Assembly (NCBI RefSeq): GCF_905201705.1
Contig: NZ_CAJKOX010000029.1
Span: 1 to 59,707, forward strand
DNA: 59,707 nt
From: an uncultured Marvinbryantia sp.
GTDB taxonomy: Bacteria; Bacillota; Clostridia; Lachnospirales; Lachnospiraceae
Reading direction: 5' to 3'
Shown here: piece by piece, positions 16,522 to 25,348 of the stretch
Position numbering within the stretch: position 1 is the stretch's first letter
How the letters are laid out: every line of letters starts with the position of its first letter
Notes under the pieces: model-generated
Databases searched by the model: none
Told to the model about the DNA's origin: nothing
What the model saw: only the letters and a program-made list of their open reading frames with translations
Program-made: the position numbers and the translations under genes

Positions 16522-19089
16522 TTATTTTTTGCGTCCGCAGCACTGTTTATACTTCTTGCCGCTGCCGCACGGACACGGATCGTTCGGGTACACCTTCTCC
16601 GCGGCGCGCTTCTGCGGCGCCCTCGCAAGCGTATCGTCCTTGTTCGTTCCGGTCACCTTCGCTACTTCCTCGCGCTCCACCTTTTCCTCTACGCGGACGT
16701 GGAACAGCAGACGCAGCGTGTCGAGCTGGATGTTCGCCGTCATCTCGTCAAACATCTCGAAACCGCTCATCTTGTACTCTACCAGCGGGTCCTTCTGACC
16801 ATAAGCCTGCAGACCGATGCCCTGACGGAGCTGATCCATATCGTCGATGTGATCCATCCACTTGCGGTCAATCACCTTCAGAATGATAACGCGCTCCAGC
16901 TCGCGCATCTCCTCCGGAGTCGGGAACATTTTTTCCTTCTCCGCATAGAGCGCAAGCGCCTGTTCGGTCAGGTTTTCCTTCAGCTCCTTCTTATTCATCT
17001 TCGCGACGTCCTCAGCCTTCACAGGCGCAAGCGGAATCGTCGGGAGAAGCACGGAATTTAATTCATTCAGATCCCACTCGGAATTATCCTGATGATCGCC
17101 GATCACCATATCGACGGTGCGGCCGATGACATCCTTAATCATCTTCGTGATAGCGTCGCGCATGTTTTCACCGTCCAGCACGCGGCGTCTCTCCGCATAG
17201 ATGATCTCACGCTGCTCGTTGTTTACCTGGTCGTACTCCAGCAGGTTTTTACGGATGCCGTAGTTGTTGCCCTCGATCTTCTCCTGCGCCTTCTCAATGG
17301 ATGAGGACAGCATCTTGTGCTCGATCTGCTCGTTTTCCGCAACGCCGAGCGAACGGAAAACACCCATCAGACGCTCGGAGCCGAACAGGCGCATCAGATC
17401 GTCCTCCAGTGAGATATAGAATCTGGATTCGCCCGGGTCGCCCTGACGTCCGGAACGTCCGCGGAGCTGATTGTCGATACGGCGCGATTCGTGACGCTCC
17501 GTGCCGATGATCTTCAGACCGCCAAGCTCTCTGGATATGTCGTCCAGCTTGATATCGGTACCACGACCAGCCATGTTGGTAGCGATGGTGACAGCACCAT
17601 GTACACCGGCGTCGGCAACGATCTCCGCCTCCAGCTCATGGAATTTCGCGTTCAGCACCTTGTGCGGGATGCCGCGCTTTTTCAGCATACCGGAAAGCAG
17701 CTCGGAAATGTCGATCGTGATAGTGCCGACCAGCACCGGCTGTCCCTTTGCGTGCGCTTCCTCGATCGCATTTACGACCGCAGTGTATTTTTCCTTCTTT
17801 GTCATGTAAACGGCATCATCCAGATCGACACGCGCTACCGGCTTGTTGGTCGGGATCTCGATAACGTCCATTCCGTAGATATCGCGGAATTCTTTTTCCT
17901 CGGTGAGTGCCGTACCGGTCATGCCCGCCTTTTTGTCATATTTATTGAAGAAGTTCTGGAAGGTGATGGTGGCGAGCGTCTTGCTCTCGCGCTTTACCTT
18001 CACATGCTCCTTCGCCTCGATCGCCTGATGAAGACCGTCGGAATAACGGCGTCCCGGCATGATACGTCCGGTAAACTCATCGACGATCATAACCTGGTCG
18101 TCCTTTACCACGTAATCCTGATCGCGGAACATCAGATAATTTGCGCGCAGCGCCAGATCGACGTTGTGCTGGATCTCCAGGTTTTCCGCGTCGGAGAAGT
18201 TTTCAATCTGGAAGAATTTCTCTACCTTTTCCACACCCTGCTGCGTGAGGGTGACGATCTTGTCTTTTTCGTTGACGATGAAATCTCCGGTCTCGGTGAT
18301 CTCCTCGCCCATGATCGCCGACATCTTTGTGACCTCGCCGCTCGCCTCGCCGCGCTGGAGCTGGCGTGCCAGAATGTCCGCCACCTCATAGAGCTTCGTG
18401 GACTTGCCGCTCTGCCCGGAAATGATCAGCGGCGTACGCGCCTCGTCGATCAGAACGGAGTCAACCTCGTCGATGATCGCATAGTGCAGACCTCTCTGCA
18501 CAAGCTGCTCCTTGTAGATCACCATGTTGTCACGCAGGTAGTCAAAACCAAGCTCGTTGTTGGTAATGTAGGTAATGTCGCAGTTGTACATTTTGCGGCG
18601 CTCGTCGTTGTCCATGTCGTTTAAAACACAGCCGACCGTCAGGCCAAGGAATTCATGTACCTTGCCCATCCACTCTGCGTCGCGGTGCGCCAGATAATCG
18701 TTGACCGTAACGATGTGGACGCCCTTGCCCTCCAGGGCGTTCAGGTATGCCGGGAGCGTGGATACCAGGGTCTTACCTTCACCGGTACGCATCTCAGCGA
18801 TACGTCCCTGGTGCAGGATAATGCCGCCGATGATCTGCACGCGGTACGGCTCCAGACCGATCGCTCGCTTCGCCGCCTCGCGCACTGTTGCAAATGCCTC
18901 CGGCAAGAGGTCGTCCAGCGTCTCGCCCTCCGCCAGACGCTTTTTATATTCATCGGTTTTCGCACGAAGCTGCTCATCCGACAGCGCCTGCATCGTCGGA
19001 CGCAGGGCTTCCACCTTGTCTACCAGCGGTTTGATGCGCTTCAGCTCATGCTCACTGTGGGTTCCAAATAGCTTTGTAAAAACACTCAT
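16522..19089 (-). CDS. secA: Preprotein translocase motor ATPase SecA
   Basis: An 855-aa ATPase that pushes proteins through SecYEG. Walker A MRTGEGKTLV lies near residue 101, the DEVDSVLIDEARTPLIISG block near residue 209, and helicase motif VTIATNMAGRGTDI near residue 500. The C terminus ends in the SEC-C zinc motif CPCGSGKKYKQCC. Length is normal for Firmicutes. AGGAG precedes the ATG by 8 bases and a promoter is seen at 19153-19181. Confidence 0.98.
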   Translation of the reverse strand: MSVFTKLFGTHSEHELKRIKPLVDKVEALRPTMQALSDEQLRAKTDEYKKRLAEGETLDDLLPEAFATVREAAKRAIGLEPYRVQIIGGIILHQGRIAEMRTGEGKTLVSTLPAYLNALEGKGVHIVTVNDYLAHRDAEWMGKVHEFLGLTVGCVLNDMDNDERRKMYNCDITYITNNELGFDYLRDNMVIYKEQLVQRGLHYAIIDEVDSVLIDEARTPLIISGQSGKSTKLYEVADILARQLQRGEASGEVTKMSAIMGEEITETGDFIVNEKDKIVTLTQQGVEKVEKFFQIENFSDAENLEIQHNVDLALRANYLMFRDQDYVVKDDQVMIVDEFTGRIMPGRRYSDGLHQAIEAKEHVKVKRESKTLATITFQNFFNKYDKKAGMTGTALTEEKEFRDIYGMDVIEIPTNKPVARVDLDDAVYMTKKEKYTAVVNAIEEAHAKGQPVLVGTITIDISELLSGMLKKRGIPHKVLNAKFHELEAEIVADAGVHGAVTIATNMAGRGTDIKLDDISRELGGLKIIGTERHESRRIDNQLRGRSGRQGDPGESRFYISLEDDLMRLFGSERLMGVFRSLGVAENEQIEHKMLSSSIEKAQEKIEGNNYGIRKNLLEYDQVNNEQREIIYAERRRVLDGENMRDAITKMIKDVIGRTVDMVIGDHQDNSEWDLNELNSVLLPTIPLAPVKAEDVAKMNKKELKENLTEQALALYAEKEKMFPTPEEMRELERVIILKVIDRKWMDHIDDMDQLRQGIGLQAYGQKDPLVEYKMSGFEMFDEMTANIQLDTLRLLFHVRVEEKVEREEVAKVTGTNKDDTLARAPQKRAAEKVYPNDPCPCGSGKKYKQCCGRKK

Positions 19090-19152
19090 TCTTAATACTC
19101 CTGTATTCTACAGATAAATTGCATCTGTTTATTTTTAAATACACTACCGATT

Positions 19153-19181
19153 ATTTTATCACCTTTACGGCATTTACACAA
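19153..19181 (-). promoter_or_regulatory. Probable secA promoter
   Basis: Minus-strand -35 TTGTGT (19181-19176), 17-bp spacer, -10 TAAAAT (19158-19153), about 65 bp before the secA start. The -35 box is weak. It separates secA expression from the sugar operon upstream. Confidence 0.6.
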
Positions 19182-19210
19182 TAAATTTTTTATGAAATGC
19201 AAAGAAATAC

Positions 19211-19244
19211 AAAAAACGTGTATTTCTCCTGCAAGAAATACACG
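19211..19244 (-). terminator. Intrinsic terminator of the allose/allulose-type operon
   Basis: An 11-bp perfect stem CGTGTATTTCT / AGAAATACACG (19244-19234 and 19227-19217) with a six-base loop, followed on the minus strand by six T. It lies 31 bp after the esterase stop codon and marks the end of the sugar operon before secA. Confidence 0.88.
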
Positions 19245-19274
19245 CTGTACTTATTTATCTAATATTTCCTGTAA

Positions 19275-20030
19275 TCATACTATTTTGCACATTTTCTCCA
19301 TTATCACAGGCATATACCTGTCCCAGAAATCCCACATATGTCTGCCTTCTTTATAGAAAACCTCATGCTGATAGCCGATCTCATCCAGATAACGGTAAAA
19401 TTCCCGGTTATCCTCATATAAGAAATCTTCTGTTCCGCAGCATCCAAGGATTGGCGGATTATTTCCATTTTTTAAAGCTTCGGATGCCAGATAACGCAGA
19501 TTATCCTCTTCTTTCAGTACAACAGGGGTTCCCCACACTGCATTTATATGCGTATTCTGCTGGTCCTCAGACATTTTCACAATATGCTCCGGGTTTACCG
19601 CTCCCGACAGACAGCCGATAGCATGGTATCTCTCCGGATAGGTCAGCCCTACCTTTAAACTGCCATAGCCACCCATTGACTGTCCGCAGATAAATGTTGT
19701 TTCCGGTACCCGGAAGCGCTTTTCTACTTCCTGCGGCAGCTCCTCGCCAAAAAACTTCAGAACATTTCCGCCGTATCTCATATTACTGTAAAAGCTGAAG
19801 CCCCCAGCATCCGCCATAACGATTGTAAAATTATACAGCCTTGCCAGATATTCCAGACGCGTAAAGCGCATCCAGTCACCGCTGCTTCCTCCGCCGCCAT
19901 GCAGCAGATACATCGTCTTCGGTCTGATATCCAGTGGTTCCAGATCATAGGGACTATCCGGGAAAAGGATACGAACCATTACATTTGCTTTTGTTTCCAC
20001 TGACGTAAATTCACCGGAAAATAGTGACAT
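19275..20030 (-). CDS. Esterase family protein (alpha/beta hydrolase)
   Basis: A 251-aa esterase-D/FrmB-like hydrolase without a signal peptide, so cytosolic. The nucleophile elbow GQSMGGYGS lies near residue 115, the oxyanion-side LLHGGGGSSGDW near residue 42, and a C-terminal histidine is in EGRHMWDFWD. It is the last gene of the sugar operon, 23 bp after the ROK kinase. It might remove acyl groups from the imported sugar; that is inference from position only. Confidence 0.85.
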   Translation of the reverse strand: MSLFSGEFTSVETKANVMVRILFPDSPYDLEPLDIRPKTMYLLHGGGGSSGDWMRFTRLEYLARLYNFTIVMADAGGFSFYSNMRYGGNVLKFFGEELPQEVEKRFRVPETTFICGQSMGGYGSLKVGLTYPERYHAIGCLSGAVNPEHIVKMSEDQQNTHINAVWGTPVVLKEEDNLRYLASEALKNGNNPPILGCCGTEDFLYEDNREFYRYLDEIGYQHEVFYKEGRHMWDFWDRYMPVIMEKMCKIV

Positions 20031-20053
20031 TTCATACCTCCTAGTTTGTAATC

Positions 20054-20968
20054 TTAATTATTTTCTAGTATTTTATGCACATACAGTCCCGCGCCGCGTA
20101 CTCCGCTAAAATCATCTTCCGCGGAATACAGGAAATGCAGATCCTCCATCGGATATGGTTTTCTCGTATGCTCCCGCACGGCTTTCTCAAAGTCCTTCCG
20201 CGGAAAACTCTTCATCGCGGGGAGACCGCCTCCAATAATCACAATATCGGGGTCAAAAATATTAATCTCCGTTGCGAGCGGCAATGCAAGATTACCGATA
20301 AATTCTTTCAGACAGCCGCTGGTCTGATAGTGCTTTTCAAACAGCATATTAATCGGTGTATCCGGAAAATATGCTCTCTGGATGTCACTCAGGTAGCGCC
20401 CGGAGGCAATGGTCTCTATGCATCCTCTGTTGCCGCAGCAGCATATCTGCTGATTGCCGGCAATCGGAATATGGCCAAGCTCACACGCCGCTCCGTGCTT
20501 TCCTCTGAGCGGCCGCCCGTTTATAAAAATAGCGTTGCCAAATCCGGTACCCAGATAACACCCAATTGTGATCCCGACTCCGGGAATCTTCTTTGCCTGC
20601 ATATCGTGAAACAGCAGATAGTTTACATCTTTTTCCATATATACCGGAATGTGCAGATATTCTTCCAAAAAAGATCCCAGCGGAACATTATCAAGGCTCG
20701 GGATATTCGGTGCAGAGAGAATGGTCCGCCGGTCTTTGCTCAAGGTTGCCGGTATACCAATGGAAATACAGAAAATATCTTCTGAAAAATCCAGTTCGTC
20801 CATATACTGTCTGAGAACATCTCCGATCACAATTTCCGCCCGCTGACTGCCAAACAGCTTTTCTGTAAAAACTACCTTTTCCGCCGCGAGCGAACCGTTT
20901 GCTCTCACGGCACCAATTCTTACTTTTGTCCCTCCTATATCAACGCCTATCACAATTTTGTCAGGCAA
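20054..20968 (-). CDS. alsK: ROK-family sugar kinase (allose/allulose kinase-like)
   Basis: A cytosolic sugar kinase of about 304 aa. Seen: phosphate-binding VIGVDIGGTKVRIGAV at the N terminus, GTGFGNAIFINGRPLRGKHG, and the ROK zinc motif CCCGNRGCIE, preceded by an E-x-GHIP segment. I take TTG 20968 as the start: GGAGG lies 8 bases upstream and the codon overlaps the alsE stop by 8 bases. ATGs at 20974 and 20983 are too close to that site. The neighbouring epimerase suggests a 6-phosphorylating hexose kinase. Confidence 0.82.
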   Translation of the reverse strand: MPDKIVIGVDIGGTKVRIGAVRANGSLAAEKVVFTEKLFGSQRAEIVIGDVLRQYMDELDFSEDIFCISIGIPATLSKDRRTILSAPNIPSLDNVPLGSFLEEYLHIPVYMEKDVNYLLFHDMQAKKIPGVGITIGCYLGTGFGNAIFINGRPLRGKHGAACELGHIPIAGNQQICCCGNRGCIETIASGRYLSDIQRAYFPDTPINMLFEKHYQTSGCLKEFIGNLALPLATEINIFDPDIVIIGGGLPAMKSFPRKDFEKAVREHTRKPYPMEDLHFLYSAEDDFSGVRGAGLYVHKILENN

Positions 20969-21662
20969 GTGCATCACCTCCATATACAGCGTCCCTGAAT
21001 TCCTGATGCATTTTTTCACACGCTGTCTGAAGGTCCTTATCCAGCGAAAAAAGCCCGGCATTCCCCACAATAAATGCGTCTGCTCCCGCATCATACAGCT
21101 CCTTATAGTAATCCTTTCTGCAGCCGCCATCAATCTGAATGATATAATGGTAGCCATTTTCTGCCCGCAGTTCTCTTGCTTTCTGGATTTTCTTCAGCAT
21201 CTCCCAGATAAATTTCTGTCCGGCGAATCCAATATCAATGGTCATAATGGTCAGTACGTCAATATGTCCCAGCAGATAATCAATGGATTCCAGTGTGGTC
21301 AGCGGATTCAAAACTAGGCCTGCCTTGCGTCCCGCATCATGTATTTTACGAATAGTACGAAAACTGGACGATGCAAATGTCTCCGGATGCAGCGATACGC
21401 TGTCTGCCCCATTTTCCAGCACTTCATCCAGCATAAATTCATCCGGTCTGGTTGCCATAATATGAACATCTATCGGCAGGGTGCTGCTACTGCGCACCGC
21501 CTTCAAAAATGCCGGTGTCAGTGCCAGGTTTTTGCAATAATGACCATCCATAATATCAAAGTGCAGCCAGTCAAAATTTCTGTCCAGTATTTCCAACTGC
21601 TCTCCCGCATGCAGCATATCCATGCACATAAGGGAGGGAGAAAGAATTATTTTTCTTGTCAT
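20961..21662 (-). CDS. alsE: D-allulose-6-phosphate 3-epimerase
   Basis: A 233-aa TIM-barrel epimerase. The family mark ISPSLMCMD-like segment (here LSPSLMCMDML), HFDIMDGHYCKNL with metal-binding His/Asp, LHPETF, and MTIDIGFAGQKFI match E. coli AlsE more closely than ribulose-phosphate epimerase. It would convert allulose 6-phosphate to fructose 6-phosphate, feeding glycolysis. It lies between the permease and the ROK kinase. A pentose epimerase role cannot be excluded by sequence reading alone. Confidence 0.85.
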   Translation of the reverse strand: MTRKIILSPSLMCMDMLHAGEQLEILDRNFDWLHFDIMDGHYCKNLALTPAFLKAVRSSSTLPIDVHIMATRPDEFMLDEVLENGADSVSLHPETFASSSFRTIRKIHDAGRKAGLVLNPLTTLESIDYLLGHIDVLTIMTIDIGFAGQKFIWEMLKKIQKARELRAENGYHYIIQIDGGCRKDYYKELYDAGADAFIVGNAGLFSLDKDLQTACEKMHQEFRDAVYGGDALA

Positions 21663-21675
21663 GATACCTTCCTCT

Positions 21676-22635
21676 CTAGCTGCGTTTCCGATAGATCAGA
21701 CTATCCGAACAAATTGCCGCAAGCATAATAATTCCCTTGATAATACTCTGAATAAAGGACTGTACCCCAATCAGGGTCAGACCATTATTTAACACGCCGA
21801 TGATCAAAATACCAATCAGAATGCCGGAAGTCTTTCCTTTTCCTCCGCGGACCGACACTCCTCCCAGCATGATTGCGGTCATTGCATCAAAGGTATATCC
21901 ATCACCGCAGGTCGTGCTGACAGAATTTAATCTGGATGCCATCATTATAGAAGCAATCCCTGCCAGAAACCCGCCTGCAACATAAGCTCCTATCTGAATA
22001 CGGTTAATATTAATTCCGGAAAGTCTTGATGCTTCTTCATTTCCGCCTACACTGTAGATAAATTTTCCAATATAGGTTTTGTTTAAAACGAACGCTCCGA
22101 TTAATAAAATAACAATCATTAAAATAACCGGCATCGGAACAGCTCCTATAAATCCCTGGGAAATAAATTTAAAACCATCTGTAAAATGAGATATCTGGTA
22201 TCCGCCGGTAATCCCAAAAGAAATTCCCGAAAGTACCGTTGAAAAAGCAAGTGTTGCCACAAACGGATTGATTTTAAACGTATTGATCACAATTCCGATA
22301 ATAAAACCGCCGATCAGGCTGACAATTAACGTAACCCCTATCGCCACCCACATATTGACTCCTTTGTTTACCATAAGGTAAGCGCAGATCAGTGCATACA
22401 GGGTCATCTGATTCCCCAGCGAGATATCCAGTCCTCCTGCCAGCGTAACTATTGCAGCACCAAGCGATACTACACCTAGGACAGAAACCTGCCGGATTAC
22501 CAGAAAAATATTATTGGTCGTCATAAATTTATCTGATGCGATAGAAAAGAAAATGCAGATTACAATAAGAACCAGCAAAATTACGTTCTCAGAAATCAGA
22601 GACTTTGCATCAATTTTCTTCATTGCTTTGTTCAT
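21676..22635 (-). CDS. ABC sugar transporter permease (RbsC/AlsC type)
   Basis: A 319-aa inner-membrane permease with about eight to ten hydrophobic helices. The family motif AIMLGGVSVRGGKGKTSGILIG-type loop (here LGGVSVRGGKGKTSG, near residue 254) is intact. It forms the channel of a ribose/allose-class importer with the ATPase upstream, which its start overlaps by 4 bases. Substrate is inferred from neighbours. Confidence 0.92.
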   Translation of the reverse strand: MNKAMKKIDAKSLISENVILLVLIVICIFFSIASDKFMTTNNIFLVIRQVSVLGVVSLGAAIVTLAGGLDISLGNQMTLYALICAYLMVNKGVNMWVAIGVTLIVSLIGGFIIGIVINTFKINPFVATLAFSTVLSGISFGITGGYQISHFTDGFKFISQGFIGAVPMPVILMIVILLIGAFVLNKTYIGKFIYSVGGNEEASRLSGININRIQIGAYVAGGFLAGIASIMMASRLNSVSTTCGDGYTFDAMTAIMLGGVSVRGGKGKTSGILIGILIIGVLNNGLTLIGVQSFIQSIIKGIIMLAAICSDSLIYRKRS

Positions 22636-24140
22636 TCTTCACCCTCCGTAGTATCTGTAATACCAGATGCATATTCCATAATCTTATTTCTGTCAAATTT
22701 TTTAAACGAATCAAATTTTCCGGTTATTGTTCCCTCATAGAAAATTTCCAGTCTGTCGGAAACTCCAATCAGCTCTTCCATATCCGATGAAATCAGAATA
22801 ATTGCTTTTCCTGCTCTTGCCAGTTCACACATCAGCTCATATATCTCCTTTTTGGACGCCACATCAATCCCTTTTGTAGGCTCGTCAAAAATTAAGATAT
22901 CACTCTTTGCGCCCAGCCATTTCGCCACTACTACCTTCTGCTGATTTCCGCCCGAAAGATTGATTACCACCTGATTCATTGACAGTGTTTTGATATTCAG
23001 CCGCTTAATGCTCTCCCCTACCAGCGCATTATCTTTTTTGCGGTTAATGACCAGCCATCTGGAAATGCGTTTTAGAGACGGAAGATCTATATTATTCTTT
23101 ATCGGCAGGCTCAGAATCAATCCCTGTTCTTTTCTGTTTTCCGGCAGAAGAGCCAGATTGTTCTGAATAGAATCCGCCGGATTTTTCATATTATGCTTTC
23201 TGCCATAAATATACACTTCTCCGGATTTTATACGGGTTGCTCCGAAAATGCCCATGACCGTCTCTGTACGGCCGGAACCGATCAATCCGCCAAAGCCAAG
23301 TATTTCCCCTTTTCGGAGAGAAAAGCTGATATTATGAAATCCATCTCCGGTAATATTCCGCACCTCCAGCGCGACATCTCCTATCCTAGCCCCAGACCTT
23401 GGATATACCTCCTGGAAGTTGCGTCCAACCATCATGTTGATCATCTCACTGCGGGTAATATTATGAACATCTCTTGTATCTATCACCTCGCCGTCTCTCA
23501 TAACCGTCACACGGTCTGCGATGTGGAAAATCTCTTCCAGCCGGTGCGTAATGAATAAGATCGCTACCCCTTCCTGCTTTAATTTATTGACTACCGAAAA
23601 CAAAATATCGGTTTCCACAGCAGAAAGTGCAGATGTCGGTTCATCCAGCACAAGGATTCTTACCTTTCTGGTCAGAGCTTTTGCGATTTCTACCATTTGC
23701 TGATAGCCGGAGGTCAGTGACTCCACCGCATCAGTGGGCTGGATAATATCCATTCCAATCGAATGCAGAATCTCCCTGGATTTTCTTTCCATCTCTTTTT
23801 TATCCACCAGAATTCCTTTTCTCGGCGGCATACCTATAAAGATGTTATCCATTACCGACATATTTCCAATCTGATTCAATTCCTGGTAAACTACCTGTAT
23901 TCCCAGTTCAATCGCTTCTTTCGGCAGAAGCCGCCGGAATTCCCTGTCATCTATCGCAATTGTTCCCTGTGACGGACTGACTGCGCCGGACAATACCTTC
24001 ATTAACGTTGATTTTCCCGCCCCATTCTCCCCGATAATCGCATGGACTTCTCCCTTGCGGAATGTAATAGAAACATCTTTCAGCGCTACTACACCCGGAT
24101 ATGTTTTTGTCACATTTTTCATTCTAATTAACTCTTCCAC
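22632..24140 (-). CDS. ABC sugar transporter ATP-binding protein (RbsA/AlsA type, duplicated)
   Basis: A 502-aa protein with two ATPase halves, as usual for ribose-class importers. First half: Walker A IGENGAGKSTLMKVLSG near residue 36 and LDEPTSALS near residue 163. Second half: degenerate Walker A FGGLIGSGRTE near residue 283 and an intact NLSGGNQQKVVVAKW signature near residue 393, with IFDEPTKGID. Length is normal. A 19-bp hairpin at 24158-24199 lies just before its start. Confidence 0.94.
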   Translation of the reverse strand: MEELIRMKNVTKTYPGVVALKDVSITFRKGEVHAIIGENGAGKSTLMKVLSGAVSPSQGTIAIDDREFRRLLPKEAIELGIQVVYQELNQIGNMSVMDNIFIGMPPRKGILVDKKEMERKSREILHSIGMDIIQPTDAVESLTSGYQQMVEIAKALTRKVRILVLDEPTSALSAVETDILFSVVNKLKQEGVAILFITHRLEEIFHIADRVTVMRDGEVIDTRDVHNITRSEMINMMVGRNFQEVYPRSGARIGDVALEVRNITGDGFHNISFSLRKGEILGFGGLIGSGRTETVMGIFGATRIKSGEVYIYGRKHNMKNPADSIQNNLALLPENRKEQGLILSLPIKNNIDLPSLKRISRWLVINRKKDNALVGESIKRLNIKTLSMNQVVINLSGGNQQKVVVAKWLGAKSDILIFDEPTKGIDVASKKEIYELMCELARAGKAIILISSDMEELIGVSDRLEIFYEGTITGKFDSFKKFDRNKIMEYASGITDTTEGEE

Positions 24141-24157
24141 GCCTGCCTCCTGAATCT

Positions 24158-24199
24158 GCCATATACAATCTGTCTGCCTGCAGACAGATTGTATATGGC
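24158..24199 (-). repeat. Perfect 19-bp inverted repeat between binding-protein and ATPase genes
   Basis: Arms 24158-24176 and 24181-24199 are perfectly complementary, with a four-base loop CCTG. No T-run follows on the minus strand, so it is not a normal terminator. Such intercistronic hairpins commonly protect the abundant binding-protein message from 3' decay and lower downstream expression; this use is inferred. Confidence 0.85.
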
Positions 24200-24231
24200 T
24201 GGTATGTCTTTACATACTGCACCTGCGCAGT

Positions 24232-25197
24232 TTATTTCTCATAGCCAATCTTTTCTGCATATTCATCTATATTTTCAGAAGTAATCATCGTAACCGGCAA
24301 TGTAACCTCAATATCTTCCGGATTTTCTCCAGCCTCCAGACGCAGTGCCACATCCACCAGTCCCTGGGGAATTTCAAGTGTACCTGTATCAGCCGTTCCA
24401 AGATATCCGCTTCCCGCATAGATCCAGGTAACGCCATCTTCCGAACCGTCCACAGAATACAATGCCCACTCTGATGTATCCTTTCCCGAAGCCTGCAGAG
24501 CCTCATAGAAATAGCTCATAACAACATCCGAAATAGCATAAACAATCCTGCATTCCGGGTAAGTGGTCATCAGATTCTCACTAATGCTGGTAAACTCCTG
24601 GATTTCATAGCTGGACATATCTATATTTAAAACCTCTACATCCGGAGCTTTTTCTTTCATCTCTGCAATAAACGCTTCCTCACGGTCAATCAGCGCCTGG
24701 TCACGTGGATAACCGAGAAGAATCGCCTGCGTCAATCCATGCTCCTCTGCAAATGCAGCTGCCTCATCAGCACACACAATACCCGAAGTATAATCGTCCT
24801 GAAGCAGTGAATAATCGCAACTCTCACATTCAATCGCACTGTTTACCACAATAATATCCGGATTAATCGCCTTTGCCGCCTCCGCCGCTGTACCGGCGAT
24901 CTCAACTGCCATCGGACTTAAAAGAATCACCTGATATCCAAGCGTTGCCATATTTTCTGCTGCATTGATAATCGTATCACTGCTTTCCCCGCCATCCACT
25001 ATCTGAAGCTCAATGCCAAGCTCCTCACAATAATCCAGAGCAACTCCGCTCATCGTTACATAATTGGGATTTGTGAGCTGCTCAAAAATAAAGCCCCACT
25101 GTTCTCCCGCCGGATCAATATCTGCTGCCATTGCACTGCTGGTACTTCCTCCCGCCATTAATGCTGCCATCAAAATGATTCCTAACATTTTTTTCAT
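24232..25197 (-). CDS. Sugar ABC transporter substrate-binding protein (RbsB/AlsB-like)
   Basis: A 321-aa periplasmic-binding-protein-like protein (Peripla_BP_4 fold). The signal peptide is residues 1-24 with an AMAAD cleavage site. There is no lipobox cysteine, which is unusual for a Gram-positive binding protein. The mature part shows LEIQIVDGG, the ribose-type VILLSPMAVE loop, and a late SVDGSEDGVTWI segment. The gene is first of the transport operon, with two LacI-type operators upstream. Confidence 0.88.
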   Translation of the reverse strand: MKKMLGIILMAALMAGGSTSSAMAADIDPAGEQWGFIFEQLTNPNYVTMSGVALDYCEELGIELQIVDGGESSDTIINAAENMATLGYQVILLSPMAVEIAGTAAEAAKAINPDIIVVNSAIECESCDYSLLQDDYTSGIVCADEAAAFAEEHGLTQAILLGYPRDQALIDREEAFIAEMKEKAPDVEVLNIDMSSYEIQEFTSISENLMTTYPECRIVYAISDVVMSYFYEALQASGKDTSEWALYSVDGSEDGVTWIYAGSGYLGTADTGTLEIPQGLVDVALRLEAGENPEDIEVTLPVTMITSENIDEYAEKIGYEK

Positions 25198-25256
25198 GAT
25201 TTAATCCTCCTAGTATATATTGTTCATTATTCCTATATTATATTATTTTGATCTGA

Positions 25257-25268
25257 GTATTCGATTAC
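25257..25268. promoter_or_regulatory. LacI-type operator O2 (upstream of the binding-protein gene)
   Basis: GTATTCGATTAC differs at one position from the perfect palindrome GTAATCGATTAC found before the regulator gene. It lies 60 bp before the binding-protein start, in its likely promoter region. Confidence 0.7.
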
Positions 25269-25318
25269 CCAACTAATATATTTTCCCTCCTTTCTTCCAT
25301 GTTCATGATATCCTATGG

Positions 25319-25330
25319 GTAATCGATTTC
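25319..25330. promoter_or_regulatory. LacI-type operator O3 (just downstream of the regulator gene)
   Basis: GTAATCGATTTC is one base from the perfect palindrome. It is 62 bp from O2, about six helical turns, which would allow looping by a tetrameric or paired dimer repressor. Confidence 0.65.
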
Positions 25331-25348
25331 TCACATAAAAAAATATCT

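Noticed and set aside
17491..18624. A 377-codon plus-strand open frame inside secA
   Set aside because: It is an antisense shadow of a conserved gene; its protein has no family features and no ribosome binding site.
20961..21662. Ribulose-phosphate 3-epimerase as an alternative call
   Set aside because: The SLMCMD signature and the operon context fit allulose-6-phosphate epimerase better.
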